In this document: positions 1 through 9,975 of the stretch, piece by piece
Numbering within the stretch: position 1 is the stretch's first letter
Layout of the letters: the number at the start of each line of letters is the position of its first letter
Source: Kappaphycus alvarezii
Taxonomy: Eukaryota; Rhodophyta; Florideophyceae; Gigartinales; Solieriaceae
Reading direction: 5' to 3'
NCBI GenBank assembly: GCA_002205965.3
Contig: NADL03000771.1
Span: 1,302,001 to 1,366,000 of the forward strand
Length of the DNA: 64,000 nucleotides
Translations under genes and position numbers: made by a program
The notes under the pieces: generated by a model
Told to the model about the DNA's origin: nothing
The model's database searches: none
What the model saw: the letters and a program-made list of their open reading frames with translations, nothing else

Positions 1-163
1 CGTTGCGCAGTGAGTTATGCCGGTGTTTGCGACCAAACCCAGACGGGCACAAGTCTACAGCGCGGTCACCTAATATATCCATTTGGCGTTTACAATGCTC
101 GCAGTTCCGAGGAAGCGAGTCATCATAAACGGGCAGTCCCAAGTATCGGCGAAGCATTATTTT

Positions 164-2367
164 CTAGTGCACCGCGGAAACCTCCGTGTCAGCCGAGGGA
201 TGTGCGTAAAGAAAAGCAGCACCGGGGCCTTTGCGTAGCGCTAGACCGCGTATGCGTTGCCGTACATCTGCATCCGTGTGTCGGTCCGGGTTCGGAGATC
301 TAGCCCAGTGATCGTCGCGCCAATGAACCTTGGCCAGCGCCTCCTGCTGTACACGTTTTAGGTAGGTTTGGATGTGTGCGTGTGCAGTAGCAAGAGGGAG
401 CGGGTCGAAGGAACCGAGGTCAACGGGGTAGGCCATTCCAGGGATGTGCAGGAGGAAGTCTCGAATGTGACGGGCGGCTTGACAGAGAAGGAAAGCCTTG
501 TCACGGCGGTAGCGGGCGCCGGTGAGCGCGGTGGAGCGGGGCCCGATATGGGCTGCGGACCGCAGTCGTGCCGGTGCTGCATCCATGATACTCGAGGCAG
601 CGGCGCCATCTAGGAACGGTGAGATGAGGGTGAACCCAAGACCGCCCTGATGGAAGGGCAAGGTAGCCTGCGACCACGCGTTGTCGCTGAGTTGAACGCC
701 ATGAAGCTCGGTGAAGGACTTTTGCAGCAGAGTATCAAAAGCCTCGGCAGCAGTACGGGCTTCCCGTGGGTCAGCCAGCTTGAAGGCGTGGTCCACCAGA
801 CAGGCCGACGCACAGAGGCGGTGCATGTGAAACCGCGCGCGCGGGTCGTCAACCATGGGCAGGAGTTGGAGAGTTCGGCGGCAACCCTCAATCTTGTCTC
901 GTAGAAAGGCATTCGTGAAATGCCGGTTTCCGAGCGGAGCCCCGAGGAGCTCGAATCCGTCCGGGGAGCATTCAGCGAGGCGAAATTCCTGGAGAAAAGC
1001 CTCGCGCTGTGGGCGTAGGACCGTTGGCCAATGAATGCGCGTTTTCCCCGGATTGAGATGTAGGCCGTAGGTGGGTCCCTCGTCGCGGAGAATGCGGAGG
1101 GCTTGTCGGAGGTCGGGGAGGGACCCCATCAATGTACCATCATCGGCGTACCATTGGTTGAGGACGATGCCCGTGTTTCCTGCAATCCGGCGGATGAGGG
1201 GCTGGATCGTCAGGGAGAACAGGAGCATGCTGGCAGGGTCGCCTTGCTGTGTGCCTTCAGCACTCGCGATGGTCGTTTTGTCACCATTCGGCACGATCAA
1301 CGGCGGTTGCGAGCGTGCGTAAATCATGTTGATGAACCGGGCGAGACTTGGGGCGCGCGTGGGCAGGTGGTCCAGCATTGACTGGCGATCAACGCGGTTG
1401 AAGGCGTTATTCGCGTCAACGAGAACAGTGGCGGTATCCTTGCGATTAGAGAAGTGACGGAGCAGCATGCGCGTTTCGTGTACGATGGCGTCCATCCCAG
1501 CCCTGATGCCGTTAGCCAATTGGAAGGGGGCCAGAAATTGACGAGAATCATCAATGGCGGGTGGGAGGAGTGTCTTCGTTACCACTCTGCGGAGGATCGT
1601 TCCTACGACAATGGGCCGAATCTTGTTGGGTTTGGGCCGCAGAGGTAGCAGGGTTGCTGCAGCCAGGAGCGGCAGGACTGAGGTTGGCAGGTCACCTCTC
1701 GCGATCCGAGAAACGAGTTGCGTGAGCACCCCCTTGCCCGTAGTACCGGCTTCCGGGCTTACTGGCGTCTGCACGAGCAGATGGAACCAGCGCGCCGGCG
1801 TACGATCAGGGCCGGCCGCCGTATCCCGGGAAAGGCGGCGGCGGCGTTCTCAACGGCTTCGCTTGTAACAACAGGCGGCGGTGGGAGGGAGTCTGTTGGG
1901 ATGGGTGTGATCGGGCGCGGGGGCGCGGGGTGTAATGTGCGGAGTGCTTCGATGGTTGCAGGGTCGTTCACATCTGCTAGCGGGGCATTGTGAAGCGACC
2001 TCATTGCCTTGCCGTAGCGGGCATCAGCACATAGAACTTGCGCTCGCCGCGCCCTGCGCGCGGGGCTGGACGCGGGCCTTGGGCGGTGTTGTTCCGTCCA
2101 TTCGGTGCGGGCGTGGTGTGCATTCAAGGCTTCAGACCAGAGGGCTGCCCACTCAGTGCCAGTATGGGCCCGACGGATCCGGGAGCTGAGTGCTGCGTGT
2201 TGGCCCTTGGGGTGCTGCCATCCTTGTTCTCCTCGTAGGGAGCAGCGCATGACCGCAGTAGGAAGCATGTGGAGATGAAGAAACGCCCAGTGGGTGGCAT
2301 CATCGCCTCGAGCGTTGGCCGCTGTGCGGATCAGCTTGATGAACAGTAGGTGAAGGGCTTGAGGCAT
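164..2367 (-). pseudogene. LINE copy A ORF2: reverse transcriptase plus zinc finger
   Basis: An N-terminal frame (2367-1759, about 200 codons) and the RT frame (1774-164, 536 codons) overlap by 16 bases, so one frameshift separates them. In the RT frame one sees NKIRPIVVG (motif 1), VLVDANNAFNRVDR (block A, catalytic D), EGTQQGDP (block B), LNQWYADDGTLMG (block C, both aspartates present), then GLHLNPGKTR and FELLGAPLG (thumb side), and a conserved FHMHRLCASA stretch. A TAG follows ...EVSAVH. The same frame then reads on through a finger, C-x2-C-K-R-Q-M-D-I-L-G-D-R...C (about positions 70-25), ending at the window edge. The RT itself looks intact; the element does not, because of the frameshift and stop. 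Copy C has a stop at the equivalent codon. Confidence 0.8.
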
Positions 2368-2567
2368 GGGAAGGGAATGTTTTGGAAGATGTCCGCCTCA
2401 CGAAATGGGTGCGGAGGACTTCAAGGGGGAAGGAAGGTGAGAGTTGTCTTCGGGGATGGGGGGAAGGGGATTGAGGGATAGAGGAGTCATTGCGATGTGT
2501 TGAGGGGGGGGGTGTGAGCGATTACGCAGATTGGCCCTGCGGGTGGGTCGACACCGCCACGGCCATT

Positions 2568-3790
2568 TCACATACATCGTCTGGGGTCGGCACTTCCTTC
2601 GTGTCGCGTGCAGCCGGCGGAGCGTCCGGCATGGCGGAGTCCAAGGTAGTCACGGGAGGGGGGGATCGGGTCCGCGGGGACAGCCGACGGTTGGTCGGGG
2701 CCTCGCTCGTGCCGTGCTGCCGGGAGAGTCGGGAGGGGTGGCACCATGAGGGTGTCGACTCCTTTTTCTTGTGCAGGCCCGGCGGGTTGGGTCGCTGCCG
2801 GGCAGCGACGCTTCGTGGCCGACGGGGAGCCACCGGGCGAGTTAAGGGTTGCATCCTCGTCCTCGGACGGGGTGCCTTGGGGTCTTATGGCGGGCGACGA
2901 TGTAGGCGGGGTGGCAGAAGGGCGTTTGGGGGCCTGGGACGCGGGAGGAAGGATGGGGGAAGGAGCGGCTTGGGTGGCGGTCACGGAGGGGCCTGGGGTG
3001 CGGTGGAGGTCGAGGTGTTGACGGTCGGGGTCTTGGGGCTTGGGTCGGGAGCCGTGAGGATGGCTCGGGTGGCGTTTCTTCTATCGTTGAGGGCGGTCTC
3101 GAGGGCCTGGCGAGATGCCACGAGAGCGTCGCGGAGGGCTCGACGCGTCTCGAGTGGGGCGGTGGAGCGCATAGAGGTGCTGGTGATGGCCCGGATTTCT
3201 CGGGCAAGCCAGGCAGCGGCGCTGCGTGCCGCATGGGGCGGGAGGCAGTGTAGTGAGGCGGCCGGTGAGGACGTCGTCTCCTGGAGGTCCTTGAATGAGA
3301 ATTTCATTTGGGCTAGAATGCGGTAGAACCGCGGCAAGGTTGGTTCGGGGATGTAGACGTAGGTCCACTGCCCGAAATGCGGAAGGAGGACGTGGGACGG
3401 CATAGCGAGACCGACGTCAGCCGCCGCAGCGAGGAGGGCCTTTTGCGCGTGGTCATATGAGCGGAAAGCACGGCTGGGGTCAACGGATGGGGAAATCCAA
3501 TGGAGATGACATTTTTCGGGGGGGTGGGAAGGAGGCCAGTGCGTGGGCACAGATTCTAAATGGGCCCGACGGAAGAGACTAGGCGTCGGGCCTCGGAACG
3601 GCGGGTCGGCGCGGAGGGTAGGGTCGGCCATGATTATCTCCTCTTCTGCCAGGGTAAGCGGCGGGTTGGTGGGGGGTGGAGAAGGTGGAGAGTTCCGGGA
3701 CGTCGGTGGGGGAGATCTCCACGAGGGTAGCGGAAGGACCTGAGGCGGTGCAGCGGCCGCCGCCACAGCCGCGTAAGAAAGAGGGGGCAT
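2568..3790 (-). pseudogene. LINE copy A ORF1 (Gag-like), in two frames
   Basis: The upstream part (3790-2981, 269 codons) starts MPPLSYAAVAAAAAPP and is rich in proline and alanine. It has a more structured middle (around HAQKALLAAAADVGLAMPSH) and an arginine/alanine-rich helical tail (around LRDALVASRQALETALNDRR). The reading continues in another frame to 2568 (GTPSEDEDATLNSPGGSPS, then basic and proline-rich). No zinc knuckle is visible. The frames abut at 2981-2984, but the apparent start of the second is GTG, so reinitiation is not supported and a frameshift is the simpler reading. Position 5' of the RT frame makes this the nucleic-acid-binding first ORF, by analogy with other LINEs. Its 5' half is duplicated in inverted orientation at 3854-4093. 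Confidence 0.6.
3376..3612 (-). repeat. Inverted repeat arm 1 (LINE ORF1 segment)
   Basis: This part of ORF1 is repeated in the opposite orientation at 3854-4093 with only a handful of differences (roughly 95% identity by eye) across a spacer of about 240 bp. The arms could pair as a long hairpin in an antisense transcript. The high identity suggests that the inversion is recent compared with most elements here. Confidence 0.85.
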
Positions 3791-3853
3791 GAGGGGCGTG
3801 GTAGATTTTGTTGGAGGATAAACGGAGGAAGAAAAGAAGCAACAACCCGCGCC

Positions 3854-4093
3854 GACCCCCGCCGTTCCGAGGCCCGACGCCTAGTCTCTTCCGTCGGCCC
3901 ATTCAGAATCTGTGCCCACGCACTGGCCTCCTTCCCACCCCCCCGAAAAATGTCATCTCCATTGGCATTTCCCCATCCGTTGACCCCAGCCGTGCGTTCC
4001 GCTCATATGACCACGCGCAAAAGGCCCTCCTCGCTGCGGCGGCTGACGTCGGTCTCGCTATGCCGTCCCACGTCCTCCCGCATTTCGGGCAGC
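3854..4093 (+). repeat. Inverted repeat arm 2 (LINE ORF1 segment, plus strand)
   Basis: The plus-strand reading carries the ORF1 stretch RAFRSYDHAQKALLAAAADV and stops matching after CATTTCGGGCAG. It is either a 5' inversion made during target-primed insertion (twin priming), with the duplicated part kept in both orientations, or the truncated start of a second, head-to-head LINE. The sequence alone does not decide. Confidence 0.85.
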
Positions 4094-4379
4094 GGTGCAC
4101 ACTCGAGGTAAGTTATGAATAAATATCCTTCACCATCTATTGAAATGACAGATGAGTACGTAAATTATTGATTGATCTTTTTCACATGAGGGGCCGGATC
4201 CTTGTCAGTCGGCAAAGGGAGCGAATCATGGTCCGTGACCCAAGTGCCCGAAGGTCATATGACCAAAGTTAAAACACAATCAGCCGCTCCACGTTGTACA
4301 CGTCGGCCACGTGGAGATCCGTTTTTTTCAATTGTAGGTGAAGAAATAAATATAACAGTGACCTTCTAGCAGGCACGAA
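4094..4379. other. Spacer between LINE copy A and tRNA-Cys
   Basis: No reading frame, repeat or RNA gene was recognised. The stretch is a mix of AT-rich and moderately GC-rich sequence and probably holds the tRNA 5' flank. Confidence 0.5.
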
Positions 4380-4451
4380 GGGTTCGTAGCTCAGTGGTAG
4401 AGCAATCGACTGCAGATCGATAGGTCGCGTGTTCGACTCACGCCGGGCCCT
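4380..4451 (+). tRNA. trnC: tRNA-Cys (anticodon GCA), no intron
   Basis: A 72-nt cloverleaf folds without mismatch. The acceptor is GGGTTCG with CGGGCCC (two G-T wobbles). The D arm is GCTC/GAGC around AGTGGTA, which carries the A box. The anticodon arm is ATCGA/TCGAT around CTGCAGA, giving GCA at 34-36, purine G at 37 and T at 33. A five-base variable loop follows, then the T arm GCGTG/CACGC around TTCGACT (B box GTTCGACTC). The unpaired T after the acceptor is the discriminator base; U73 is a usual identity element for tRNA-Cys. CCA is not encoded, as expected for a nuclear gene. A T-rich run about 30 bases downstream could end Pol III transcription. It lies between two LINE copies. Confidence 0.95.
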
Positions 4452-4639
4452 ACTCTGAGTGTCACTTCAAGTGTGAGGGTTTATTTTTGGATCGACTTAC
4501 GGGGTTTCCTCCTCGTCTCCTACGTCACAACGTCAACGGGAAGCGAGGCGTTCAGGATAACTCTGCTTCGTACGAGGTTTGAACATACCGTACACAAATT
4601 CCATACAGGCTCCATCCTGAAATGAATATGATAGATACT
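4452..4639. other. tRNA 3' flank before LINE copy B
   Basis: It holds the presumed Pol III stop (TTTATTTTT near 4480) and then sequence with no recognised feature up to where LINE similarity starts. Confidence 0.5.
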
Positions 4640-6658
4640 CAAAGTTAATGGTGGACTTCGCCCTATAGCTGTTGGTCTCCTCCTCCGCCGCCTTATTGCC
4701 CGCCTCCTCGCTCACAAGGCTTCCTCGACTGCAGCTTCCTATCTCTTGCCTCACCAACTTGGCGTGGGCGTTAAAAGTGGGGCTGAGGCCATTGTTCACG
4801 CCGTCCGTCGCCTGACGCAAAACACCAAGTTCCAGGACCACGTATTGATCCAAGTCGATGCTCACAATGCTTTCAATAGCATTTCTCGGCAACGCATTCT
4901 TGATGCCGTTCTGGACTTTGCACCTGGCATCGCGCGATGGGTTCACTACTGCTATGGGGATACCTCTTTTCTCTCATTCGGTTCATTCTCCATACTAAGC
5001 GCCGATGGCACTCAACAGGGGGATCCGTTGGGGCTCTGCTTTTCGCTCTCGCTCTCCATCCTCTCGTTCTCAAGTTCCAGGAGCAATTCCGGCCCCGCTC
5101 AACGCTTGCAAACGATGGGAACTTGGTCGTTCCCCGCTCGCAGGCCCTCCGGGCTTTGCAATTCTTCCAGAGTCAGGGACAAGCCATCGGGTTCGCACTG
5201 AATATGACCAAAACCCACTTCTACGGCCTCTCCTATAATCCTTCTCCCCTCACTCTTCCCTGCCCCTTCTCCACGCCCGATGGCTTTACCGTTCTCGGCT
5301 CTCCCATTGGTTCCGATTCCTTCGTCAGCGCCGCATTCGACACCCGTCAAGCTGCAGTCGATCACATCTTTTCCTGTCTTCAGTCCTTCGATGACGCCCA
5401 GATGGCCTACCACTTGCACCGTTTCGTTGCGAGCGCTTGTAAGGTTATTTATCTGCTGCGGACTCTCTCCCCCCACCAATCTACGGCTCTGGCCGTCAGC
5501 TTCGACCGGAAGCAGCGGGAGGCGTTCGCACAGATTCATGGTCCTTGCACCGACTCCGAATGGGAGCAAGCCTGCCTTCTTATTTCCTACGGTGGTCTCG
5601 GCATTCCTCTCGCTTCTTCAATCCCTGAGTCCGCTTATGCGGCTTCGATGATTGATGTTTTCAGCCGTTTCTCAGATCTGCTCTCATTCTCGGGAGACCT
5701 ACACCTTGAGGAAGTGCCTCGGGCCGCGATCTCTCTATTATCTACCCGTTATCCAGGTCTTTCGGCTTCCCTGTCGCCCACTTCTCTGTTTCAGCGATGT
5801 CAAACGCCGGTCCCCGGCGAACGGCTCCAGTCTTCTATCTCGTCTGAGCTTCACAGTTTGACGTTCAATCGGATCTTCCGTTCATCCTCTGACCACGACA
5901 GATGTCGCCTCATGTCCGTCCGTGAGTCGTCCTCCTGTTCCGCGTTCTCAACTTTACCGCACTCTCACCGCGGCACCTATCTGTCCTCGCAAGCCTGGAT
6001 AGTGGCTGTCTCGCTACGCCTCGGCCGCGCGATTTTCTCTGGTCATGATCGATGTCGGGTATGTGCTCGCCGTTCCAACGACATCGCCCCGTTGCTCGAT
6101 CTCCTGGGCAAACGCGCCCTCACCTGAAAGTACGACGATGGGCAGACTCGTCGCCACAATGTCTTGCGTAACGCTCTCCATCGTTACTGTAAGGAGCTTG
6201 GAATTTCTGCCTCTCTTGAACATCTGCTTCCTCCCCTTCCCCCTTCGTCCTCTCCCTCGTCCGCCCTCCGCATAGATCTTTTTATTCCTGGTGCATATGG
6301 CCTCGACCCGAAGGATATCGCTTTGGATGTCACAGTGGCCCATCCACAGGTCACTTCTCGCGTTTCCCAGTGTGCCCTACCTGGCGGCGCAGCTGCCTCA
6401 ATGGCTGAACGTGCGAAACACACGCACTACGGTCTAGTCTGCCACACGAACGATATACGCCTTCTTCCTGTTGGTATTGATGTGTTCGGTGCCCTTGGGG
6501 CCGAGGGTGCGACTTTCTTCCGGCGCCTTTCTACGTTTGCTGCTGCCCGTCGAGGCACCACTCCCCAATGGGAGCTGCACCTCCTAATCACGCGCTTTGT
6601 GTTCTGCTTGCATGGGTTGCAAGCGCGTCAAGTTCTTACCAGATGCATTTCCGATTAG
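4640..6658 (+). mobile_element. RLE-type LINE, copy B, 5'-truncated and broken
   Basis: Recognisable sequence starts inside the RT (R-P-I-A-V-G-L near 4655). Reading on: VLIQVDAHNAFNSISR (block A), DGTQQGDPLG (block B, near 5020), a frame change, then LANDGNLVV where the catalytic Y-x-D-D box should be, FALNMTKTHFYG, FTVLGSPIG and YHLHRFVASACKV. The zinc finger starts C-R-V-C near 6060, and a TGA at 6124 replaces what should be a cysteine before KYDDGQTRRHNVLRNALHRY. The last frame (6164-6658) holds the RLE-like region: R-I-D-L-F-I-P-G, then ALDVTVAHP, then LLPVGIDVFGALGAEG and a conserved tail FVFCLHGLQARQVL. At least two frame breaks are present. The D-to-N change in block C predicts a dead RT. 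Confidence 0.8.
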
Positions 6659-6659
6659 T

Positions 6660-7220
6660 TCCTCTCTCATCCCCCTTCGCATGTTGGTTTCTCTGTAATC
6701 CCCCTCAGCATGTTCTCCCACATGCTTTTTCCAAATTCCGTAAAGATTACACACACAAAGTAAATAGCTTCGGCGCATTTCATGCGCACTGAAAACTGCG
6801 GACATATCCTGAAAGACAACCTCCACAGTTAGCGCGACTTTGATAGCTAATTTTAGGCGAATACCATATCTTTGAATTTGTCACATCCAAGTCTCTTGAA
6901 ACAGGCCTCAAAACCCACATGTCGACCATACTTAACATTCGCTTAAGACTTGAAGATCGAATATATCTTCCAAAAGTAAAAACATCCAGACCTTCTCCCC
7001 TTAAAACTTTAGTAGGCAAATGTTGGTTTTCAATACTCCATGGGTTTTCCGGGTCCTGTTATGGACTACAAGACCTCTTTTCCTGGTAACGGAGGTTGAG
7101 TGTAAAGTCGAAAGGGTTAAACATACTACCGGTCCGTGCAGCAAGCCGGCACCCCCAATCGCTCAATTGCGTATGGTCCCATCAAAGGCAGGTCAATGTC
7201 CTTCTCCGTGGCCGTGGAAA
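6660..7220. other. No gene recognised
   Basis: It starts with the LINE copy B 3' flank (GCATGTTGGTTTCTC... repeated loosely as CAGCATGTTCTCCCACATG). The short frames have no recognisable product. Nothing else was seen. Confidence 0.4.
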
Positions 7221-7224
7221 ACCC

Positions 7225-7765
7225 CCACTCTCGCGCCTTTACGTCTACCCATAGACGCCTTTGGGTTTGTTTGAAATTGGGCGGCTTCCAAAAAGGAAGA
7301 TTGGAGCTTCCCGTCACTATGTGACGGGGCGTGGGGTGTCCGGTACCACATGACTACGGACCTGTTTCTTTGGGACGGGCAACCATGACGAATACCATTG
7401 AAAAGCAACGCCCTCCTGCTTGCGCGCCATTCCCGTTTCGTCCAACGTGCTCCGGGGGCCACAGGTGGCGGTAATGTGCGGTATCGACACATTGGTCGAT
7501 ACCGCACATTACCGCCCAACCCCACTCTCGCGCCTTGACGTCTACCCATAGACGCCAAGGGTATCGGCCAGATCGGGGCAGGGAGAGCGCAGCGGTCGCG
7601 GCCTATCGATCTACACGGGAAACCCGCTAGACCGGTGGAATTGGCCGCGCCGCACCCGACGAAATGTAGCACGGGGCAGGGGCCGAAAGCGGTGAAATGT
7701 TGACGAAGCTCGGCAGTGGTTGGGTTGAATGATGAGAGGGGAAGTGGGGAGGACGTTAACGGGGA
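7225..7765. repeat. Dispersed repeat, copy 1 (related to 63095-63770)
   Basis: Two stretches of the type CTCTCGCGCCTTKACG followed by GTCTACCCATAGACGCC occur at about 7228-7262 and 7524-7556; a related one is at about 63123-63143. Between and after them the sequence shares long diverged blocks with the right end of the window: GCGCCATTCCCGTTTCGTCC followed by ...CTCCGGGG, then CTAGAC, CGCACCCGACGA and CACGGGGC, then GCGGTGAAATGTTGACGAAG. A minus-strand frame (7813-7193, about 206 codons) crosses the repeat and shares the short words R-W-T-K/N-R-E-W-R and T-A-E-L-R-Q-H-F with the frames at 63.5-63.9 kb. The repeat may therefore once have been coding on the minus strand. Family unknown. Confidence 0.6.
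7467..7516. repeat. Perfect 21-bp hairpin with 8-nt loop
   Basis: The left arm is GGCGGTAATGTGCGGTATCG plus A (7467-7487), the loop is CACATTGG, and the right arm (7496-7516) is its exact reverse complement. This copy of the dispersed repeat has the hairpin; the related copy at 63.55 kb does not. Confidence 0.9.
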
Positions 7766-7769
7766 TGAT

Positions 7770-8430
7770 GTACTGCGAATGGTGCAAAGGTTGTGAGTCC
7801 CATGAACTTGCATTTAACCCATGAAAAAGGATTTACAATGCCAATATTGGAGCTGGTCCACCAAGTAAACCGTAGCTTGTAGCCCAGTGAACAAGCAGGC
7901 CGCGTTCGAGGTGATCATCAACGCGACGTGCAGCCAGGAATTACCGATTCCGCACCGCTACGAGCCATTATACTGTAGGCGACGGAGCCTGGGAAACTAT
8001 CGCGCTCGTCGTTTACACAATCTTTGGTTGCCGCTCAACTCCTGGCCTGGTCGCAAAGTCCACTCGAACTGAAGAACTCCTTCTATCAATGCCAGTGGTG
8101 CTCTTGGAAGTAGCTCGACATTGATGGATAGGTGTAGTACAAGTCTTTAATTTGTATGTCCAACATAGGGACTTCACTGTGTTGCACGTACAAACTAAAG
8201 TGACAAAGTAGTCGTAATAAGTCTTGGACAAAAGATTTGCCTGAGGTACCAAACGTCCTGGCGGCTCTGTCGATCCCGAATAATTTCGAATACAGAGATG
8301 GACATCATGAATAGAACATGAATTTGCTGCTAGGTGTCGGGGAGCCAAATTCCTTTTTCTTAGTGCCTCGCCACTATTTTCATTTACTCATGAGCGTGCT
8401 ATACACTCATGACTCGTAATAAACCCGACT
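7770..8430. other. No gene recognised
   Basis: Short frames on both strands (up to about 110 codons on the minus strand at 8348-8013) show no known motif. No repeat or RNA gene was seen. Confidence 0.4.
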
Positions 8431-8545
8431 GAAGTAGCATTCCGCCGCCTTGCTTCCTTCGCTGCTCCCCGTCGCGGTTCCTCCCCTCAACAGGAGCTCT
8501 GCGACTTCGTTACCCGTTTGCTTGATGGCTGGCCTGAAGGTAGCA
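8430..8545 (+). pseudogene. 3' fragment of RLE-type LINE
   Basis: The plus strand reads FRRLASFAAPRRGSSPQQEL, then C-D-F-V-T-R-L-L. This matches the last 35 residues or so of LINE copy B (FFRRLSTFAAARRGTTPQ...) and the fragment at 42475-42690 (SPQQELDDFVTCL). It is a short 3' piece, as left by 5'-truncated insertion. Confidence 0.65.
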
Positions 8546-9125
8546 TTTTAGGGAGCGTAGTTCCTTCCCCATTACTGTGTCGGTATACCCTTTTTGAGTC
8601 GATCGTGGTTGTCTGGAAAACCATGAGATAGATCGGATTTATCTTCCAAGAGTAAAACACCCAAACGTTCCCTTACCCGTTTTGCGTTCAGTCTCCAAAT
8701 AATGTAGGCGCGACAGGTTTCTACCCGCCGCCCGCATCCGTAGTTAATTTATGAATACCCTCCGCACGCTTCTGTGCAACATTGTACAACCCATAAAGAT
8801 TTACCACCACCACTGAGGCCTTCAAGCCGTACAGCGCATTCCACTAACACTGCGAGAGCTTGTAATAGACGACAGTACCGGAAGTCAAATAAATAAAAAA
8901 AAATAAATGATGCCCCCTGTACTCAGCGCTAAAGGTAACTATAGAAACATCACACGCGTTACTAAGGAAGTACTACTAGACTCCAACCCTGTGGACGGTG
9001 TGGGGTCATCGAACTTTTGATGTGAAATTCAACTCCCTGTCAACTGCGAAGGCTACTACAACTACTCTCTGCCCACTTCCCCAGCACAACCAGCTCAGTC
9101 CTCATCTAAACCATGCTTCACAGGC
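8546..9125. other. No gene recognised
   Basis: A-rich runs (near 8890) and short frames only. Any 5' end of the Tc1-like copy that follows could not be placed, because no convincing terminal inverted repeat was found. Confidence 0.4.
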
Positions 9126-9129
9126 GCCA

Positions 9130-9975
9130 GATGTCATAATAAGAGCTTGCTTAAGCCTACGCGCTGCTCTAACCTGGAAAAAGCATTTCATCCATTGCTG
9201 CACAGCTTAAACGATTCCGGAAGGCTACTTTCACAATTCCTAAGGCTCTGAGTAGCTATGGAACCAAAAACAAGCGTTAGACTCGCAAAGAAACGACGTT
9301 AGGAGACGAGAAGAGACTGATTTGTGCAGTGTCAAATTCATCGCTCACATATCGATCGCCGCGAGACGCTCTTCAGCTACCAATTTCTGCGAGTAAGATA
9401 CGTATATATCCTAAAAGTTTTAACTATGATGGACCCCATTGCCTCCAGTACTACTGGCACGATCTTAAAAAGGAACCGTCAATTCTATCTAAGCGGCAAC
9501 ATCGTGGAAATAGCATCATGGTTTGGGCTGGACTTTTTCTGGCCATAGAAAGAAAATTGTTTTCCGTGTTAAGGAAATAATAAATGCAGATCGTTACATT
9601 TATTTGATAAAGACTAATGTTAAGCAATGGAACGACGAGGAAATGCTTGTGAATTGGAATTTTCAGTAAGGTAATTTACCGGAGCACTTAGCTAAAAATC
9701 TGCGGTCTAGTTCAAGGAGGAGATAATTCATGTAATGGAACGGCTTGCTCGCTCCCCTGACTTCACACCATCGAAAACTTGTGGGGAGTCCTAGAAAGGT
9801 ATCTTTACGCCAATATTAGGCAGTTTTAGACGCCTAAGGAAAGAATGGAATGCATTGAGAGTAGATGGACCGCTTTGGCCACATAGATAGTGGAAAATGT
9901 AGTAAATTCGATGAAAAAGCGTATAGCGGAGGTTCTATTGCGCCACGGACGTTTTATTGACTATTAACGACTAAA
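9130..9975 (+). mobile_element. Tc1/mariner transposon, decayed copy
   Basis: Scattered transposase pieces in several frames run in the family's order. First is a helix-turn-helix-like start (G-K-S-I-S-S-I-A-A-Q-L-K-R, near 9170). Next are catalytic-domain words FNYDGPHCLQYYWHDLKKE and MVWAGLF (9410-9545, D-G-P-D-G-box region and the G-G-x-x-M-V-W-G box). Then come RSPDFTPS (third-carboxylate region, near 9755) and a C-terminal stretch ERMECIESRW...NVVNSMKKRI near 9845-9950 ending HGRFIDY. There are many stops and frame changes. No terminal repeats were found. It differs from the copies at 41.0 and 61.0 kb, so at least three Tc1-type lineages are present. Confidence 0.75.

Larger units (their letters stand above)
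1..3806 (-). mobile_element. RLE-type non-LTR retrotransposon (LINE), copy A, cut by the window edge
   Basis: The copy runs right to left: a proline-rich first ORF (about 3790-2568), then a second ORF (about 2367 to the left edge) with a reverse transcriptase, a CCHC-like zinc finger and the start of an endonuclease region. The order RT, C-x2-C...H-x-C finger, then R-P-A-D and D-V-T-type motifs (the last two seen in copies B and C) is that of LINE groups with a restriction-like endonuclease (R2, NeSL and relatives) rather than an APE endonuclease. The clade is inferred, not tested. The 3' end lies outside the window, so no tail or target site can be described. Copies B (4640-6658) and C (53310-54780) belong to the same broad group. 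Confidence 0.8.

Noticed and set aside
2981-2984. Overlap of stop and start between the two ORF1 frames, as in reinitiating LINEs
   Set aside because: The apparent start codon is GTG, not ATG, so the overlap is not a reinitiation signal.
2490-3326. Long plus-strand frame of 278 codons
   Set aside because: Antisense of the GC-rich LINE ORF1; composition is typical of a shadow frame.
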